From: Phyllobacterium myrsinacearum
Lineage (GTDB): Bacteria; Pseudomonadota; Alphaproteobacteria; Rhizobiales; Rhizobiaceae
Assembly: GCF_002980555.1 (NCBI RefSeq)
Contig: NZ_PVBT01000003.1
Span: 558,001 to 622,000 of the forward strand
Reading direction: 5' to 3'
DNA length: 64,000 nt
A program made the position numbers and the translations under genes. This document shows, one piece after another, positions 8,590 to 18,380 of the stretch. The first letter of the stretch is position 1, and each line of letters opens with the position of its first letter. The notes below the pieces were generated by a model. The model saw only the letters and a program-made list of their open reading frames with translations, searched no databases and was not told the DNA's origin.

Positions 8590-10575
8590 ATGACCAATTC
8601 TGAAAAATCCAACCAAATGGCCAATGCAATCCGCTTTCTGTCGGCAGATGCAGTGGAGAAGGCCAATTCCGGCCATCCCGGCCTTCCCATGGGCGCAGCT
8701 GATATTGCGACCGTTCTTTATACCCGTTTCCTCAAGCACGATCCGAAGGCGCCGCATTGGCCCGACCGCGATCGCTTTGTCCTTTCCGCCGGACATGGCT
8801 CGATGCTGCTCTATTCGGTGCTTTATCTCTCCGGTTACGAAGATATCACCATCGATCAGATCAAGAATTTCCGCCAGCTTGGCTCGCGCACGGCCGGTCA
8901 TCCCGAATATGGTCACGCCGCCGGCATCGAAACCACCACAGGCCCGCTCGGCCAGGGTCTGGCCAATTCCGTTGGCATGGCGCTGTCCGAGCGCATCCTG
9001 AATGCCCATTTTGGTGATGATCTCGTCAACCACCATACCTATGTGATCGCCGGTGATGGCTGCCTCATGGAAGGCATCAGCCAGGAAGCCATTGCGCTTG
9101 CCGGTCATCTCAAGCTGAACAAGCTCATCGTTTTCTGGGACCACAACAACATTTCCATCGACGGTCCGGTTTCGCTCGCCGACAATACGGATCAGTGCGC
9201 CCGCTTCGAAGCGTCCGGCTGGAACTCGATCAATGTCGATGGCCACGACCAGGATGCGATTGCCGCGGCGATCGAAAAGGCCCACAAGTCCGACAAGCCG
9301 ACCCTGATCGCCTGCAAGACGACCATCGGTTTTGGTGCGCCCACCAAGGCCGGCACCAACAAGGTGCATGGCTCGCCGCTCGGTGCGGAAGAACTGGCCG
9401 GCGCCCGCAAGGCCCTCGGCTGGACATCCGAGCCATTCGTCGTTCCCGCTGATATTCTCGACACATGGCGCGCCTCCGGTCTGCGCTCCGCCAAGGAGCA
9501 TGCCGCATGGGAACAGCGTCTGGCTGCGACCAATGCCGAGACCCGCGCCGAGTTCGACCGCCGCATGCGCGGCGACCTGCCTGCCAATTTCGATGCCACC
9601 ATCGTCGCCTACAAGAAGAAGCTTTCGCAAGACAAGCCGAAGGTCGCGACCCGCAAGGCATCGGAAATGGCGCTTGAAGTCATCAACGCTGTTGTTCCCG
9701 AAACCATTGGCGGCTCTGCCGACCTGACCGGTTCCAACAACACCAAGACCAGCCAGACCCAGAACATCACCCCTGACGATTATGGTCAGCGTTACGTGCA
9801 TTACGGCATCCGCGAGCACGGCATGGCTGCTGCCATGAACGGTATCGCGCTGCATGGCGGGCTTATTCCCTATTCCGGCACGTTCCTGACTTTCTCGGAT
9901 TATGCACGCGGTGCGATGCGTCTTTCCAGCCTGATGGGCATCCGCGTCATCTATGTCATGACGCATGATTCCATCGGCCTGGGCGAAGATGGTCCGACGC
10001 ACCAGCCGGTCGAACATCTGGCAGCACTGCGCGCCATTCCGAACAATTATGTGTTCCGCCCCGCCGACGTTGTTGAAACGGCCGAATGCTGGCAGCTGGC
10101 ACTGGAGTCCCGCAAGACTCCATCGACACTGGCACTGACACGCCAGAACCTGCCGACGGTCCGGACCGACCATTCCGATGAAAACAAATGCGCCTACGGT
10201 GCCTATGAACTGGCCCCGGCCAGCGGCAAGGCTGAAGTGACGATTTTCGCGACCGGTTCGGAAGTCGAAATTGCGCTCGCCGCCCGTGCGCAGCTGGAAA
10301 AGGATGGCCATCCCGCGCGCGTCGTTTCCGTGCCCTGCTTCGAACTCTTCGAACAGCAGAGCGAAGACTACAAGCGCGCTCTGATCGGCGAAGCCCCGGT
10401 CAAGGTTGCGGTGGAAGCTGCCATCCGCCTCGGCTGGGACCGTTTCATCGGCCTCGACGGCATCTTTGTCGGCATGACCGGCTTTGGCGCCAGCGGTCCG
10501 ATCGAAGAGCTCTACAAGCATTTCGGCATCACCGCGGAAGCCATCGTCGCGGCGGCGGAAGGCAAGTTGAAATAA
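8590..10575 (+). CDS. tkt: Transketolase
   Basis: TPP-dependent enzyme of the non-oxidative pentose phosphate pathway, moving two-carbon ketol units between sugar phosphates. It has 661 residues, the usual length for bacterial Tkt. Visible hallmarks are GHPGLPMG near residue 27, the TPP/Mg binding [13 protein letters not shown] near 155, [11 protein letters not shown], and the pyrimidine-domain motif [15 protein letters not shown] near 415. The ATG at 8590 is chosen because [17 protein letters not shown] is the expected N-terminus. It is followed by gap, pgk and fba on the same strand, a carbohydrate-metabolism cluster often seen in Rhizobiales. Confidence 0.96.
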   Translation: MTNSEKSNQMANAIRFLSADAVEKANSGHPGLPMGAADIATVLYTRFLKHDPKAPHWPDRDRFVLSAGHGSMLLYSVLYLSGYEDITIDQIKNFRQLGSRTAGHPEYGHAAGIETTTGPLGQGLANSVGMALSERILNAHFGDDLVNHHTYVIAGDGCLMEGISQEAIALAGHLKLNKLIVFWDHNNISIDGPVSLADNTDQCARFEASGWNSINVDGHDQDAIAAAIEKAHKSDKPTLIACKTTIGFGAPTKAGTNKVHGSPLGAEELAGARKALGWTSEPFVVPADILDTWRASGLRSAKEHAAWEQRLAATNAETRAEFDRRMRGDLPANFDATIVAYKKKLSQDKPKVATRKASEMALEVINAVVPETIGGSADLTGSNNTKTSQTQNITPDDYGQRYVHYGIREHGMAAAMNGIALHGGLIPYSGTFLTFSDYARGAMRLSSLMGIRVIYVMTHDSIGLGEDGPTHQPVEHLAALRAIPNNYVFRPADVVETAECWQLALESRKTPSTLALTRQNLPTVRTDHSDENKCAYGAYELAPASGKAEVTIFATGSEVEIALAARAQLEKDGHPARVVSVPCFELFEQQSEDYKRALIGEAPVKVAVEAAIRLGWDRFIGLDGIFVGMTGFGASGPIEELYKHFGITAEAIVAAAEGKLK

Positions 10576-10642
10576 TCGGCGGGTCTACCGCTTCACACCA
10601 TTCATCAAGGGCTCCTCACTACCCCCAAGGAGAAACTAAAAA

Positions 10643-11650
10643 ATGACAGTTCGCGTTGCAATCAACGGGTTTGGCCGCATTGGCCGCAATGTTCTTCGCG
10701 CCATTATCGAATCCGGCCGCACCGACATCAAGGTTGTCGGCATCAACGATCTGGGTCCGGTCGAGACCAATGCGCATCTGATGCGCTATGATTCCGTGCA
10801 TGGCCGCTTCCCCGGCACGGTAACGGTTTCCGGCGATACCATCGACGTCGGCCAGGGCCCGATCAAGGTCACTGCCGTGCGCAATCCGGCAGAATTGCCG
10901 TGGAAAGAGCTTAACGTTGATATTGCGCTGGAATGCACCGGCATTTTCACGGCGCGCGACAAGGCGGCCGCCCATCTTGAAGCCGGCGCCAAGCGCGTCA
11001 TCGTGTCGGCGCCTGCTGACGGTGCCGACCTGACGGTTGTGTTCGGTGTGAACCATCACAAGCTGACCAAGGAACACCTGGTCATTTCCAATGCGTCCTG
11101 CACCACCAACTGCCTTGCCCCGGTTGCATTTGTGCTCAACGAAGCTGTCGGCATCGATCATGGTTTCATGACCACGATCCACAGCTATACCGGCGACCAG
11201 CCGACGCTCGATACCATGCACAAGGATCTCTATCGCGGCCGTGCGGCTGCCCTGTCGATGATCCCGACATCGACCGGCGCTGCCAAGGCTGTCGGTCTCG
11301 TCCTGCCGGAACTCAACGGCAAGCTCGACGGCAGCTCGATCCGCGTTCCGACGCCCAATGTCTCGGTCGTGGACTTCAAGTTCGTTGCCAAGCGTGCGAC
11401 CACGGTTGCCGAGATCAACGATGCCATCAAGTCCGCCGCCAACGGCAAGCTGAAGGGTATCCTCGGCTATACCGATGCGCCGAATGTCTCGATCGATTTC
11501 AACCATGACCCGCATTCATCCGTGTTCCATCTTGACCAGACCAAGGTGATGGAAGGAACATTCGTGCGCGTCCTGTCGTGGTACGACAATGAATGGGGCT
11601 TCTCGAACCGCATGGCCGACACGGCTGTCGCGTTCAGCAAGGTCATCTGA
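10643..11650 (+). CDS. gap: Glyceraldehyde-3-phosphate dehydrogenase
   Basis: Oxidises glyceraldehyde 3-phosphate to 1,3-bisphosphoglycerate with NAD+. It has 335 residues with the N-terminal Rossmann motif INGFGRIGR and the active-site block [12 protein letters not shown], whose nucleophile is Cys153. The C-terminal [12 protein letters not shown] signature is intact. An AAGGAGAAA ribosome-binding site precedes the ATG. It lies 67 bases after tkt and is separated from pgk by 226 bases carrying an inverted repeat pair, so gap and pgk may not be fully co-transcribed. Confidence 0.97.
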   Translation: MTVRVAINGFGRIGRNVLRAIIESGRTDIKVVGINDLGPVETNAHLMRYDSVHGRFPGTVTVSGDTIDVGQGPIKVTAVRNPAELPWKELNVDIALECTGIFTARDKAAAHLEAGAKRVIVSAPADGADLTVVFGVNHHKLTKEHLVISNASCTTNCLAPVAFVLNEAVGIDHGFMTTIHSYTGDQPTLDTMHKDLYRGRAAALSMIPTSTGAAKAVGLVLPELNGKLDGSSIRVPTPNVSVVDFKFVAKRATTVAEINDAIKSAANGKLKGILGYTDAPNVSIDFNHDPHSSVFHLDQTKVMEGTFVRVLSWYDNEWGFSNRMADTAVAFSKVI

Positions 11651-11687
11651 GACGCTTGCTCCGGTATGAGTTGAACGGCAGGCGTTT

Positions 11688-11850
11688 ACATCCCCCTCAG
11701 TCCTGCCGGACATCTCCCCCACAAGGGGGGAGATCAGCTTTCAGATTTGTTGAAGCACATTATCGAATGTGACGATGAGCGATAACACCAATGCCAATGT
11801 GATCTCCCCCCTTGTGGGGGAGATGGGCGGTAGCCCAGAGGGGGGTGCTG
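11688..11850. repeat. Inverted pair of RIME-like intergenic palindromes between gap and pgk
   Basis: Two copies of a GC-rich palindrome lie in opposite orientation. The first core is at 11711-11733 (ATCTCCCCC, then ACA, then AGGGGGGAGAT). The second is at 11802-11824, followed by GGGCGGTAGCCCAGAGGGGGGT at 11825-11846. In the first copy the flank reads CCCCTCAGTCCTGCCGG. The unit resembles the short mosaic palindromes (RIME-type) scattered through Rhizobiales intergenic regions. A partial match to the flank occurs at 52660-52680. It can form strong hairpins in either transcript direction. Confidence 0.8.
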
Positions 11851-11876
11851 GCAAATTCAAATGAGGGGTAATCACC

Positions 11877-13070
11877 ATGCCAGCTTTCAAGACACTCGAT
11901 GATGCCGATGTTGTGGGAAAACGCGTTCTTCTGCGCGTCGACCTCAATGTGCCGGTTGCCAACGGCCACGTAACCGACGCCACCCGGATCGAGCGTGTCG
12001 CTCCCACCATCCTTGAATTGTCGAAAAAGGGCGCCAAGGTCATTCTGCTTGCGCATTTCGGCCGCCCGAAGGATGGACCGACGCCGGAATTCAGCCTCAA
12101 GCCCATCGCGCATGCGGTTGCCAAGGTGATTGGCCAGAACGTGCATTTCGCCGAGGACAGTATCGGCGACAAGGCGGCAGAAGCCGTCGCCAAGCTCGCG
12201 AACGGCGATATACTGCTTCTGGAAAACACCCGTTTCCACAAGGGCGAGGAAAAGAACGATCCGGCCTATGTCAAGGCATTGGCCGCCAATGGCGATATCT
12301 ACGTCAACGACGCGTTTTCCGCCGCGCACCGCGCCCATGCCTCGACCGAAGGTCTGGCGCATGTGCTGCCGGCCTATGCGGGCCGCACCATGCAGGCCGA
12401 GCTTGAAGCACTGGAAAGCGGCCTCGGCAATCCGAAGCGCCCTGTGGTGGCCGTTGTCGGCGGCGCCAAGGTGTCGTCCAAGCTCGATCTCCTCGGCAAT
12501 CTCGTCGAGAAGGTCGACGCGCTGGTGATCGGCGGCGGCATGGCCAATACATTCCTGGCGGCGCAGGGCGTCAAGGTCGGCAAATCGCTGTGCGAGCACG
12601 ACCTGGCCGACACGGCCCGCGAGATCATGGCCAAGGCACAGGCGGCCAACTGCACCATCATCCTGCCGGTTGACGCCATCGTTGCCTGGCATTTTGAAGC
12701 CAATGCGCCGTTCCACGCCTATGGTCTGGATGCCATTCCCGAGGATGGCATGATCCTCGATGTCGGGCCGCAGTCGATCGAGCGCATCAAGGGTGCCATC
12801 GATGATGCGGCAACGCTGGTGTGGAACGGTCCTCTCGGCGCTTTCGAGCTGACACCGTTCGACAAGGCAACCGTTGCCGCGGCGCGGCATGTGGCCGAGC
12901 GCACCAAGTCCGGCCATCTCGTCTCGGTTGCCGGTGGCGGCGACACGGTGGCGGCGCTCAACCATGCCGGTATCGCCGATGATCTGACCTATGTGTCGAC
13001 CGCGGGCGGCGCCTTCCTTGAATGGATGGAAGGCAAGCCGCTTCCGGGTGTCGATGTCCTCAAGCGCTGA
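11877..13070 (+). CDS. pgk: Phosphoglycerate kinase
   Basis: Transfers phosphate from 1,3-bisphosphoglycerate to ADP in glycolysis. It has 397 residues, typical of the bacterial monomeric enzyme. The N-terminal domain has RVDLNVP and HFGRPK, and the nucleotide domain has [10 protein letters not shown] and the C-terminal GGGDTVAAL phosphate-binding loop. The start is ATG at 11877 in a context of GAGGGGTAATCACC. A stem ATCCGGGG/CCCCGGAT at 13089-13114 follows the stop without a clear T-tract. Confidence 0.96.
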   Translation: MPAFKTLDDADVVGKRVLLRVDLNVPVANGHVTDATRIERVAPTILELSKKGAKVILLAHFGRPKDGPTPEFSLKPIAHAVAKVIGQNVHFAEDSIGDKAAEAVAKLANGDILLLENTRFHKGEEKNDPAYVKALAANGDIYVNDAFSAAHRAHASTEGLAHVLPAYAGRTMQAELEALESGLGNPKRPVVAVVGGAKVSSKLDLLGNLVEKVDALVIGGGMANTFLAAQGVKVGKSLCEHDLADTAREIMAKAQAANCTIILPVDAIVAWHFEANAPFHAYGLDAIPEDGMILDVGPQSIERIKGAIDDAATLVWNGPLGAFELTPFDKATVAAARHVAERTKSGHLVSVAGGGDTVAALNHAGIADDLTYVSTAGGAFLEWMEGKPLPGVDVLKR

Positions 13071-13088
13071 TGGCCTGTTGAAGGCGTG

Positions 13089-13114
13089 ATCCGGGGTCTG
13101 CCAAGGCCCCGGAT
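13089..13114 (+). terminator. Possible terminator hairpin after pgk
   Basis: An 8-bp perfect stem ATCCGGGG/CCCCGGAT with a 10-base loop lies 18 bases after the pgk stop. No run of T follows (TTAACGAA), so it may be an RNA-stabilising hairpin rather than an intrinsic terminator. Confidence 0.5.
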
Positions 13115-13248
13115 TAACGAAGAACAGAAAATGTTATCCTGTTAAATCGGTTGAAAAAATTTCAATCGTTTCAAAGGCTTGAACTGCCATTTCGTTTGAT
13201 ATGAGCTTCTGGTATGGGCCAGACCACTAGAAACGGAGTGCATGATCT

Positions 13249-14274
13249 ATGAGCGAACGCCTGGAAGATATCGCGATTGCAATGGTTGCCAGCGGCAAGG
13301 GCCTGCTTGCTGCGGATGAAAGTACCGCAACAATCAAGAAGCGGTTCGATACGATTGGGCTGGAATCGACAGCCGATAGCCGCCGCGACTATCGCGAAAT
13401 GCTGTTCCGCTCGGACGATGCCATGAAGAACTACATCTCCGGCGTCATTCTCTATGATGAAACCCTGCGTCAGAACGCCAAGGACGGCACGCCCTTCGTG
13501 CAGATCCTGAAAGCGGCCGGCAGCATTGCGGGCATCAAGGTCGATGCCGGTGCCAAGAGCCTCGCCGGGTTTGCCGACGAGACCATCACGGAAGGCCTCG
13601 ACGGCCTGCGCGAGCGGCTGGCCGAATATTACAAGCTGGGTGCGCGCTTTGCCAAATGGCGCGGTGTCATCAACATTTCGGACGCTCTGCCAACATGGGG
13701 TGCTGTCAAGCAGAACGCACAGGCTCTCGCCCGTTATGCCGCCCTTTGCCAGGAAGCCGGCATCGTGCCGATCGTCGAACCGGAAGTGCTGATGGACGGC
13801 AAGCCGGGTACCCACACGATCGAGCGCTGCTACGACGTGACCGAATGGGTATTGAAGACCGTTTTCACTGAACTTTACGATGCCCGCGTCGTGCTGGAAG
13901 GCATGCTTCTCAAGCCGAACATGGTCATCGACGGCAAGAATGCCCGCAAGGCTTCGGTCGAACAGGTGGCCGAGCAGACCCTGCGTGTCCTGAAGGCGAC
14001 GGTTCCATCCGCCGTGCCCGGCATTGCCTTCCTGTCCGGCGGCCAGTCGGATGAAGAGGCAACGGCGCATCTCTCGGCCATGAATGCTGCGCACGATCTG
14101 CCGTGGAAGCTGACATTCTCCTATGGCCGCGCCCTGCAGGCCGCTGCCCTGAGCGCCTGGAACGGCAAGCCGGAAAACGTTGCAGCCGGTCAGCGCGCCT
14201 TCGCGCACCGCGCCAAAATGAACAGCCTTGCCGCAACCGGCGGCTGGAAAAAGGACCTGGAAGAGGCCGCTTAA
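13249..14274 (+). CDS. fba: Fructose-bisphosphate aldolase, class I
   Basis: Cleaves or forms fructose 1,6-bisphosphate through a lysine Schiff base. It has 341 residues, with SGKGLLAADES near residue 17 and the strand ending LEGMLLKPNMV, in which Lys222 is the Schiff-base lysine. FLSGGQSDEEAT near residue 263 is the conserved phosphate-binding region. This is the metal-independent class I enzyme, homologous to eukaryotic aldolases, rather than the class II zinc enzyme. It has its own 178-base upstream region and a strong terminator. Confidence 0.95.
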   Translation: MSERLEDIAIAMVASGKGLLAADESTATIKKRFDTIGLESTADSRRDYREMLFRSDDAMKNYISGVILYDETLRQNAKDGTPFVQILKAAGSIAGIKVDAGAKSLAGFADETITEGLDGLRERLAEYYKLGARFAKWRGVINISDALPTWGAVKQNAQALARYAALCQEAGIVPIVEPEVLMDGKPGTHTIERCYDVTEWVLKTVFTELYDARVVLEGMLLKPNMVIDGKNARKASVEQVAEQTLRVLKATVPSAVPGIAFLSGGQSDEEATAHLSAMNAAHDLPWKLTFSYGRALQAAALSAWNGKPENVAAGQRAFAHRAKMNSLAATGGWKKDLEEAA

Positions 14275-14303
14275 GCGTTTCTTATCCAAAAACAGCTCTC
14301 ATA

Positions 14304-14337
14304 GAGCCCGGGCCTGATTGAGGTCCGGGCTTTTTTG
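14304..14337 (+). terminator. Rho-independent terminator after fba
   Basis: An 11-bp stem AGCCCGGGCCT/AGGTCCGGGCT (one G-T wobble) with a short GATTG loop is followed by six T. It lies 30 bases after the fba stop. Confidence 0.92.
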
Positions 14338-14354
14338 TGTGCTGTGAGGACTGT

Positions 14355-15119
14355 TTGACCAAACCATCGGCTTTCCATCCGCTTGTCAGCTGGCTGCTGT
14401 TTCCGGTCTATGCGTGGCAGGGCATTGCCGTGCGCCTGAAGACCGAGCGCATGCTGCCGCCGCCAGCCTTTCCCGTGGGCGAGATCGCGGGCAAGGAGCC
14501 GGCCATCCGCCTGCTGGTGCTGGGCGATTCCTCGGCCGCCGGCGTTGGGGTGAGCGATGTCTGGCAAAGCCTCTGCGTGCGGCTTGCCGTGCACCTGCAG
14601 GGCCGGACGGGACGCAAGATCATCTGGCGCGCCGCCGGATTCAATTCGGCGACATCGGGCCAGCTGCGCGATCACGTGGTGCCCAATATCGAGCGGGGCA
14701 TGTGGACCCATATCGTTCTGACTGCTGGCACCAACGACACCAAGAACTTTCATTCGGTTGCCCGCTTTAAGAAGGAATTCGGCGGGCTGCTCTATGCGCT
14801 GAAAGCAAAGTGGCCGGAGACCTCGGTCGTCTGGTCGCCGGTCATTGATTTCCGCGACGTGCCCGCCATGCCGCCGCTGCTCGGGCGCATTCTGGAAGGG
14901 CGGGCCGGTGCCATCAACGCCATGGGTGAGCGGCTCTGCCGAGAACGCATGGCAATACCGGCGCCGCGCCTGCCGGTGGAAGGTCCCGAAGGCTTTTCCA
15001 GCGATGGTTTCCATGCCTCCGCACTCGGCTACGATGCCTGGGCGAAACATCTCGTGCCCTATGTGCTTAATCTCACCGTGAGGGAAGCTACCGCGCGCGA
15101 AGGCGAAGCAAACTCATAA
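14355..15119 (+). CDS. SGNH/GDSL-family hydrolase
   Basis: A predicted esterase or acyl hydrolase of 254 residues. The catalytic blocks are visible: LLVLGDSSAAG (nucleophilic Ser in GDS, block I, near residue 58), TAGTNDTKN (block III) and DGFHASALGY (block V Asp-His). The N-terminus has a short hydrophobic segment (LVSWLLFPVYAWQGIAV) that may be a signal anchor. The TTG at 14355 is chosen because GAGGA lies about 6 bases upstream and earlier starts would fall in the fba terminator. The substrate cannot be told from sequence. The 3' end overlaps a convergent small gene by 6 bases. Confidence 0.82.
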   Translation: MTKPSAFHPLVSWLLFPVYAWQGIAVRLKTERMLPPPAFPVGEIAGKEPAIRLLVLGDSSAAGVGVSDVWQSLCVRLAVHLQGRTGRKIIWRAAGFNSATSGQLRDHVVPNIERGMWTHIVLTAGTNDTKNFHSVARFKKEFGGLLYALKAKWPETSVVWSPVIDFRDVPAMPPLLGRILEGRAGAINAMGERLCRERMAIPAPRLPVEGPEGFSSDGFHASALGYDAWAKHLVPYVLNLTVREATAREGEANS

Positions 15120-15278
15120 CCCGCTGTGGCTCAGCACCACGACCACCAGCATGGCAAATATCGCTCCGGCGGCGATTTTCCAGAAATCCCCGCGCTTCTT
15201 CATGCCGGGCCAGCCCAATGGCTTGATCAGGTGCAGCGCCATCAGGACGATCAGCAGCAGCGGCAGAATCTTGAGCAT
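15114..15278 (-). CDS. Small two-span membrane protein
   Basis: A 54-residue protein beginning MLKILPLLLIVLMALHLI, with a second hydrophobic segment near the C-terminus (AAGAIFAMLVVVVLSH) and a short basic loop (PGMKKRGDFWK) between. This suggests a helical hairpin in the inner membrane with a cytoplasmic loop. The frame is open to 15416, but the ATG at 15278 gives the natural hydrophobic start. It converges on and slightly overlaps the SGNH hydrolase and diverges from prpE. I do not recognise a characterised family. Confidence 0.62.
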   Translation of the reverse strand: MLKILPLLLIVLMALHLIKPLGWPGMKKRGDFWKIAAGAIFAMLVVVVLSHSGL

Positions 15279-15414
15279 CGTCGTTACAAAGCCTGCCGCC
15301 TGAGGGAAGGGGTGGATGGGGATCCGACAAGTGTGTGATCCCGCGCCAATTGTCAAATCCGCCTTTGACTCCGGGACGCACATTGGGGAAGGTACGTCAT
15401 CTGGGAGGATATTC

Positions 15415-17325
15415 ATGACATCACGCTATGCACAGGTCTACCGGGACTGGCAGTCCGATCCGGAGGGATTTTGGGCCAGGGCCGCCGAGGCCATCGACTG
15501 GTCGCGGCCGTGGGAACAGGTCTTCGATGCCACGCATCAGCCTTATGGCCGCTGGTATCCGGGAGCGGAGTGCAACACCTGCTACAACGCCGTCGACCGT
15601 CACGTGGAGCGCGGCCGGGGCGATCAGGCCGCCCTGATCTATGACAGCGCGGTGACCGGCACGGGCCGCAAGATCACCTATGCCGCCTTGCTTGACGAGG
15701 TGAACGCGCTGGCGGCGGTGCTGACCGATCGGGGTGTCGCCCGGGGCGACCGCGTCATCATCTATATGGCGATGGTGCCCGAAGCGGTGGTGGCCATGCT
15801 GGCCTGCGCGCGCATCGGCGCGGTGCATTCGGTTGTTTTCGGCGGGTTTGCCGCGCACGAGCTGGCCACGCGCATCGACGATGCCAAGCCGGTGATGATC
15901 ATCGCCACCTCCTGCGGCCTTGAGCCGGGCCGGGTGGTGGCCTACAAGCCGATGCTGGACAAGGCCATCGAACAGGCGGCGCACAAGGTTTCCTCCTGTC
16001 TCATTCTCGTGCGCCCGCAACAGCCGCACGAACTGGTTGCCGGGCGTGATATCGACTATGCCGCGGCCGTTGCTGCCGCCAGCGGACGAAAGGTGCCCTG
16101 CGCGAACGTGAAGGCAACCGATCCGCTCTATATCCTCTATACCTCGGGCACCACGGGCCAGCCGAAGGGCGTGGTGCGCGACAATGGCGGCCATCTCGTC
16201 GCGCTGGCGTGGTCGATGGGCGCGGTCTATGACACGGCTGCGGGCGACGTGTTCTGGGCCGCCTCCGATATCGGCTGGGCGGTCGGCCACTCCTACATCG
16301 CCTATGCGCCGCTGTTCATCGGCGCGACAAGCGTCCTGTTCGAAGGCAAGCCGGTGGGAACGCCCGATGCCGGCACATTCTGGCGGGTGATCGCCGAGCA
16401 CAAGGTCAAGGTGCTGTTCACCGCGCCGACAGCGTTCCGCGCCATCAAGAAGGAAGACCCGAAAGGCACGTTCATCGGCACATATGACCTGTCCTCGCTG
16501 CAATATCTGTTTCTGGCGGGCGAGCGGGCGGATACGGACACGATCAAATGGGCCGAGGAAAAGCTGGGCGTTCCCGTCATCGACCATTGGTGGCAGACGG
16601 AGAGCGGCTGGGCCATGGCGGCCAATCCGGCGGGTCTGGGCATGCTGCCGGTCAAATACGGGTCGCCGGCCGTGCCCATGCCCGGTTATGACGTGCAGGT
16701 GCTCGATGACGCCGGACACCCGGTCAAGCGGGGTGAACTGGGCAATATCGTGGTCAAGCTGCCCCTGCCGCCCGCCTGCCTGCCGACGCTGTGGAACGCC
16801 GACCAGCGGTTCCGCGACGCCTATATGGCGGAATTCCCCGGCTATTACAAAACCGCCGATGCCGGGATCATCGATGAGGACGGTTACATCTACATCATGA
16901 GCCGTACCGACGACATCATCAATGTCGCCGGGCATCGCCTGTCGACGGGGTCGATGGAGGAGGTGCTGTCAAGCCATCCCGACGTGGCGGAATGCGCTGT
17001 CATCGGCATTGCTGACCATCTGAAGGGCCAGGTTCCCTGCGGTTTTATCGTGCTCAAATCGGGGGTCACCCGCGCGGCGGCGGATATCGAGCAGGAATGC
17101 GTCGCCCTGGTCCGCGAGCGGATCGGCCCTGTTGCGGCCTTCAAGATCGCGGTGACGGCCAAGCGGCTGCCGAAAACCCGGTCCGGCAAGATCCTGCGCG
17201 GCACGATGCAGAAGATTGCCGATCAGGAGCCATGGAACATGCCGGCCACCATTGACGATCCCGCCATCCTCGACGAGATCAAGGCCGTGCTCAACGCCAG
17301 GGGCATCGGCATTCCCGCCGGTTGA
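15415..17325 (+). CDS. prpE: Propionate-CoA ligase (PrpE-type acyl-CoA synthetase)
   Basis: ATP-dependent activation of propionate, and possibly acetate, to the acyl-CoA via an acyl-adenylate. It has 636 residues, with the AMP-binding P-loop YTSGTTGQPKG near residue 240, WWQTESGW as the A5-type motif, and the C-terminal adenylation lysine in SGKILRG near residue 590. The N-terminal phrase ACNTCYNAVDRHVE-like (here AECNTCYNAVDRHVE) is typical of the PrpE/ACSS3 group rather than Acs. The ATG at 15415 has a strong GGGAGGATATTC leader. There are no 2-methylcitrate cycle genes nearby. Confidence 0.9.
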   Translation: MTSRYAQVYRDWQSDPEGFWARAAEAIDWSRPWEQVFDATHQPYGRWYPGAECNTCYNAVDRHVERGRGDQAALIYDSAVTGTGRKITYAALLDEVNALAAVLTDRGVARGDRVIIYMAMVPEAVVAMLACARIGAVHSVVFGGFAAHELATRIDDAKPVMIIATSCGLEPGRVVAYKPMLDKAIEQAAHKVSSCLILVRPQQPHELVAGRDIDYAAAVAAASGRKVPCANVKATDPLYILYTSGTTGQPKGVVRDNGGHLVALAWSMGAVYDTAAGDVFWAASDIGWAVGHSYIAYAPLFIGATSVLFEGKPVGTPDAGTFWRVIAEHKVKVLFTAPTAFRAIKKEDPKGTFIGTYDLSSLQYLFLAGERADTDTIKWAEEKLGVPVIDHWWQTESGWAMAANPAGLGMLPVKYGSPAVPMPGYDVQVLDDAGHPVKRGELGNIVVKLPLPPACLPTLWNADQRFRDAYMAEFPGYYKTADAGIIDEDGYIYIMSRTDDIINVAGHRLSTGSMEEVLSSHPDVAECAVIGIADHLKGQVPCGFIVLKSGVTRAAADIEQECVALVRERIGPVAAFKIAVTAKRLPKTRSGKILRGTMQKIADQEPWNMPATIDDPAILDEIKAVLNARGIGIPAG

Positions 17326-17390
17326 CCGCCCGCGCGATCATCCTGTCCCCGTCAAATCCGGGCCGCATCTTTCCTGCCCCTGCTGACAGG

Positions 17391-17414
17391 CTCCTGACAG
17401 AAGGTTGTCAGGAG
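17391..17414. promoter_or_regulatory. Perfect dyad upstream of the DUF1127 gene
   Basis: CTCCTGACA (17391-17399) and TGTCAGGAG (17406-17414) form a perfect 9-bp inverted repeat with a 6-base spacer, 42 bases before the start codon. The right arm overlaps a possible -35 element TTGTCA (17405-17410). It could be an operator or the prpE terminator stem, but no T-tract follows, which favours an operator. Confidence 0.45.
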
Positions 17415-17455
17415 GGGTGTGCGATAGTGTCTCCGTAAGCAAAGGAGACAGGGTC

Positions 17456-17752
17456 ATGAATATGGTTGATTTTGGAATCGTCGGAACAGTCAGGCGCCTG
17501 TGGTCACATTATGCACATGTGCGTGACGAAATGCGGACTGAACGCTCCGTCAGCGCACTCCCGGACTATCTGCTGAAGGATATCGGCTGGCCGGATGCCT
17601 ATGCGGAACGTCTGGCACGCCGCAATTCAATGAAGGAAATCGCCGGCAATGACAATGCCGGCGCTGTCCGCCCATCCGCCCGTTCACGGCGTCCGGCCCA
17701 TACGGCAACCGGAAAAACAAGCCAGAACGGACATTTCAAGCTAGAATACTGA
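17456..17752 (+). CDS. DUF1127 domain protein
   Basis: A 98-residue small protein whose central segment, LPDYLLKDIGW followed by PDAYAERLAR, is the DUF1127 (YjiS-like) signature. The C-terminal tail is basic and of low complexity. Small arginine-rich DUF1127 proteins in alphaproteobacteria have been linked to RNA turnover and phosphate or central-carbon regulation, and this longer form carries one such domain. The ATG at 17456 follows AAAGGAGACAGGGTC. An inverted repeat lies in the upstream region. It is followed at 28 bases by the DJ-1/PfpI gene. Confidence 0.82.
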   Translation: MNMVDFGIVGTVRRLWSHYAHVRDEMRTERSVSALPDYLLKDIGWPDAYAERLARRNSMKEIAGNDNAGAVRPSARSRRPAHTATGKTSQNGHFKLEY

Positions 17753-17780
17753 TCAGCAGCGCCGGAAGGGAGCAACAGCA

Positions 17781-18368
17781 ATGGACCAGAAAAAGACAAT
17801 CGGCCTTGTATTCATCGATGCGTTTGCCGATTGGGAGTTCGGTCTGCTTTCAGGATCGGCCGTCGAATGGTTCGGTGCGCGGGTGGTTGCCCTGGCGCCG
17901 GCGGCCGGTCCCCTCAGGTCCATTGGCGGATTGCATCTCGTGCCGGATCGCGGGCTCGATCCGCTGGACAATACCGATCTGGACGCGGTTGCGGTGATCG
18001 GCGCCAACACCTGGCCGTCGGAGGATGCTCCTGACATTGCGCCGCTGCTGCATTCGGTTCTGTCGCGCGGCGGCATTGTCGGCGGCATCTGCGGCGGGAC
18101 GCTGGCTCTTGCCCGCGCGGGTGTTTTCGAAGGCCGCAGACACACCAGCAACGGCGCAGGCTGGATACAATCCCAGATCGGAGACTATGCCGGTTCCTCC
18201 CTGTATCAGGATGTGCCCCATGCGGTGCGTGACGCGCATATTGTCAGCGCCGCCGGATCGGCACCGGGCACTTTTGCCACGGAATTTCTCGAAGCGTTCC
18301 TGCCGGAGCAGGCGGGACAGATTGCCGAGATGCGCAGCTTTATTGCGCGCGAGTATCAGGCAGTGTGA
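17781..18368 (+). CDS. DJ-1/PfpI family protein (class I glutamine amidotransferase-like)
   Basis: A 195-residue cytoplasmic protein of the DJ-1/PfpI superfamily. The nucleophile elbow reads GGICGGTLALA, with the reactive cysteine at residue 104. An N-terminal FIDAFADWEFGLL stretch and a histidine later (RRHTSNGAGW) fit the family. Members act as deglycases, chaperones, proteases or isonitrile hydratases, and the exact activity is not evident. GAAGGGAGCAACAGCA precedes the ATG. It is followed 12 bases later by a WYL-type regulator, which probably controls this pair. Confidence 0.85.
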   Translation: MDQKKTIGLVFIDAFADWEFGLLSGSAVEWFGARVVALAPAAGPLRSIGGLHLVPDRGLDPLDNTDLDAVAVIGANTWPSEDAPDIAPLLHSVLSRGGIVGGICGGTLALARAGVFEGRRHTSNGAGWIQSQIGDYAGSSLYQDVPHAVRDAHIVSAAGSAPGTFATEFLEAFLPEQAGQIAEMRSFIAREYQAV

Positions 18369-18380
18369 AGGATTAGCAGG

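Noticed and set aside
8467-10521. 684-codon minus-strand frame opposite tkt
   Set aside because: It is the exact shadow of transketolase, with no recognisable motifs.
15421-16935. 504-codon minus-strand frame opposite prpE
   Set aside because: Shadow of a clear acyl-CoA synthetase.
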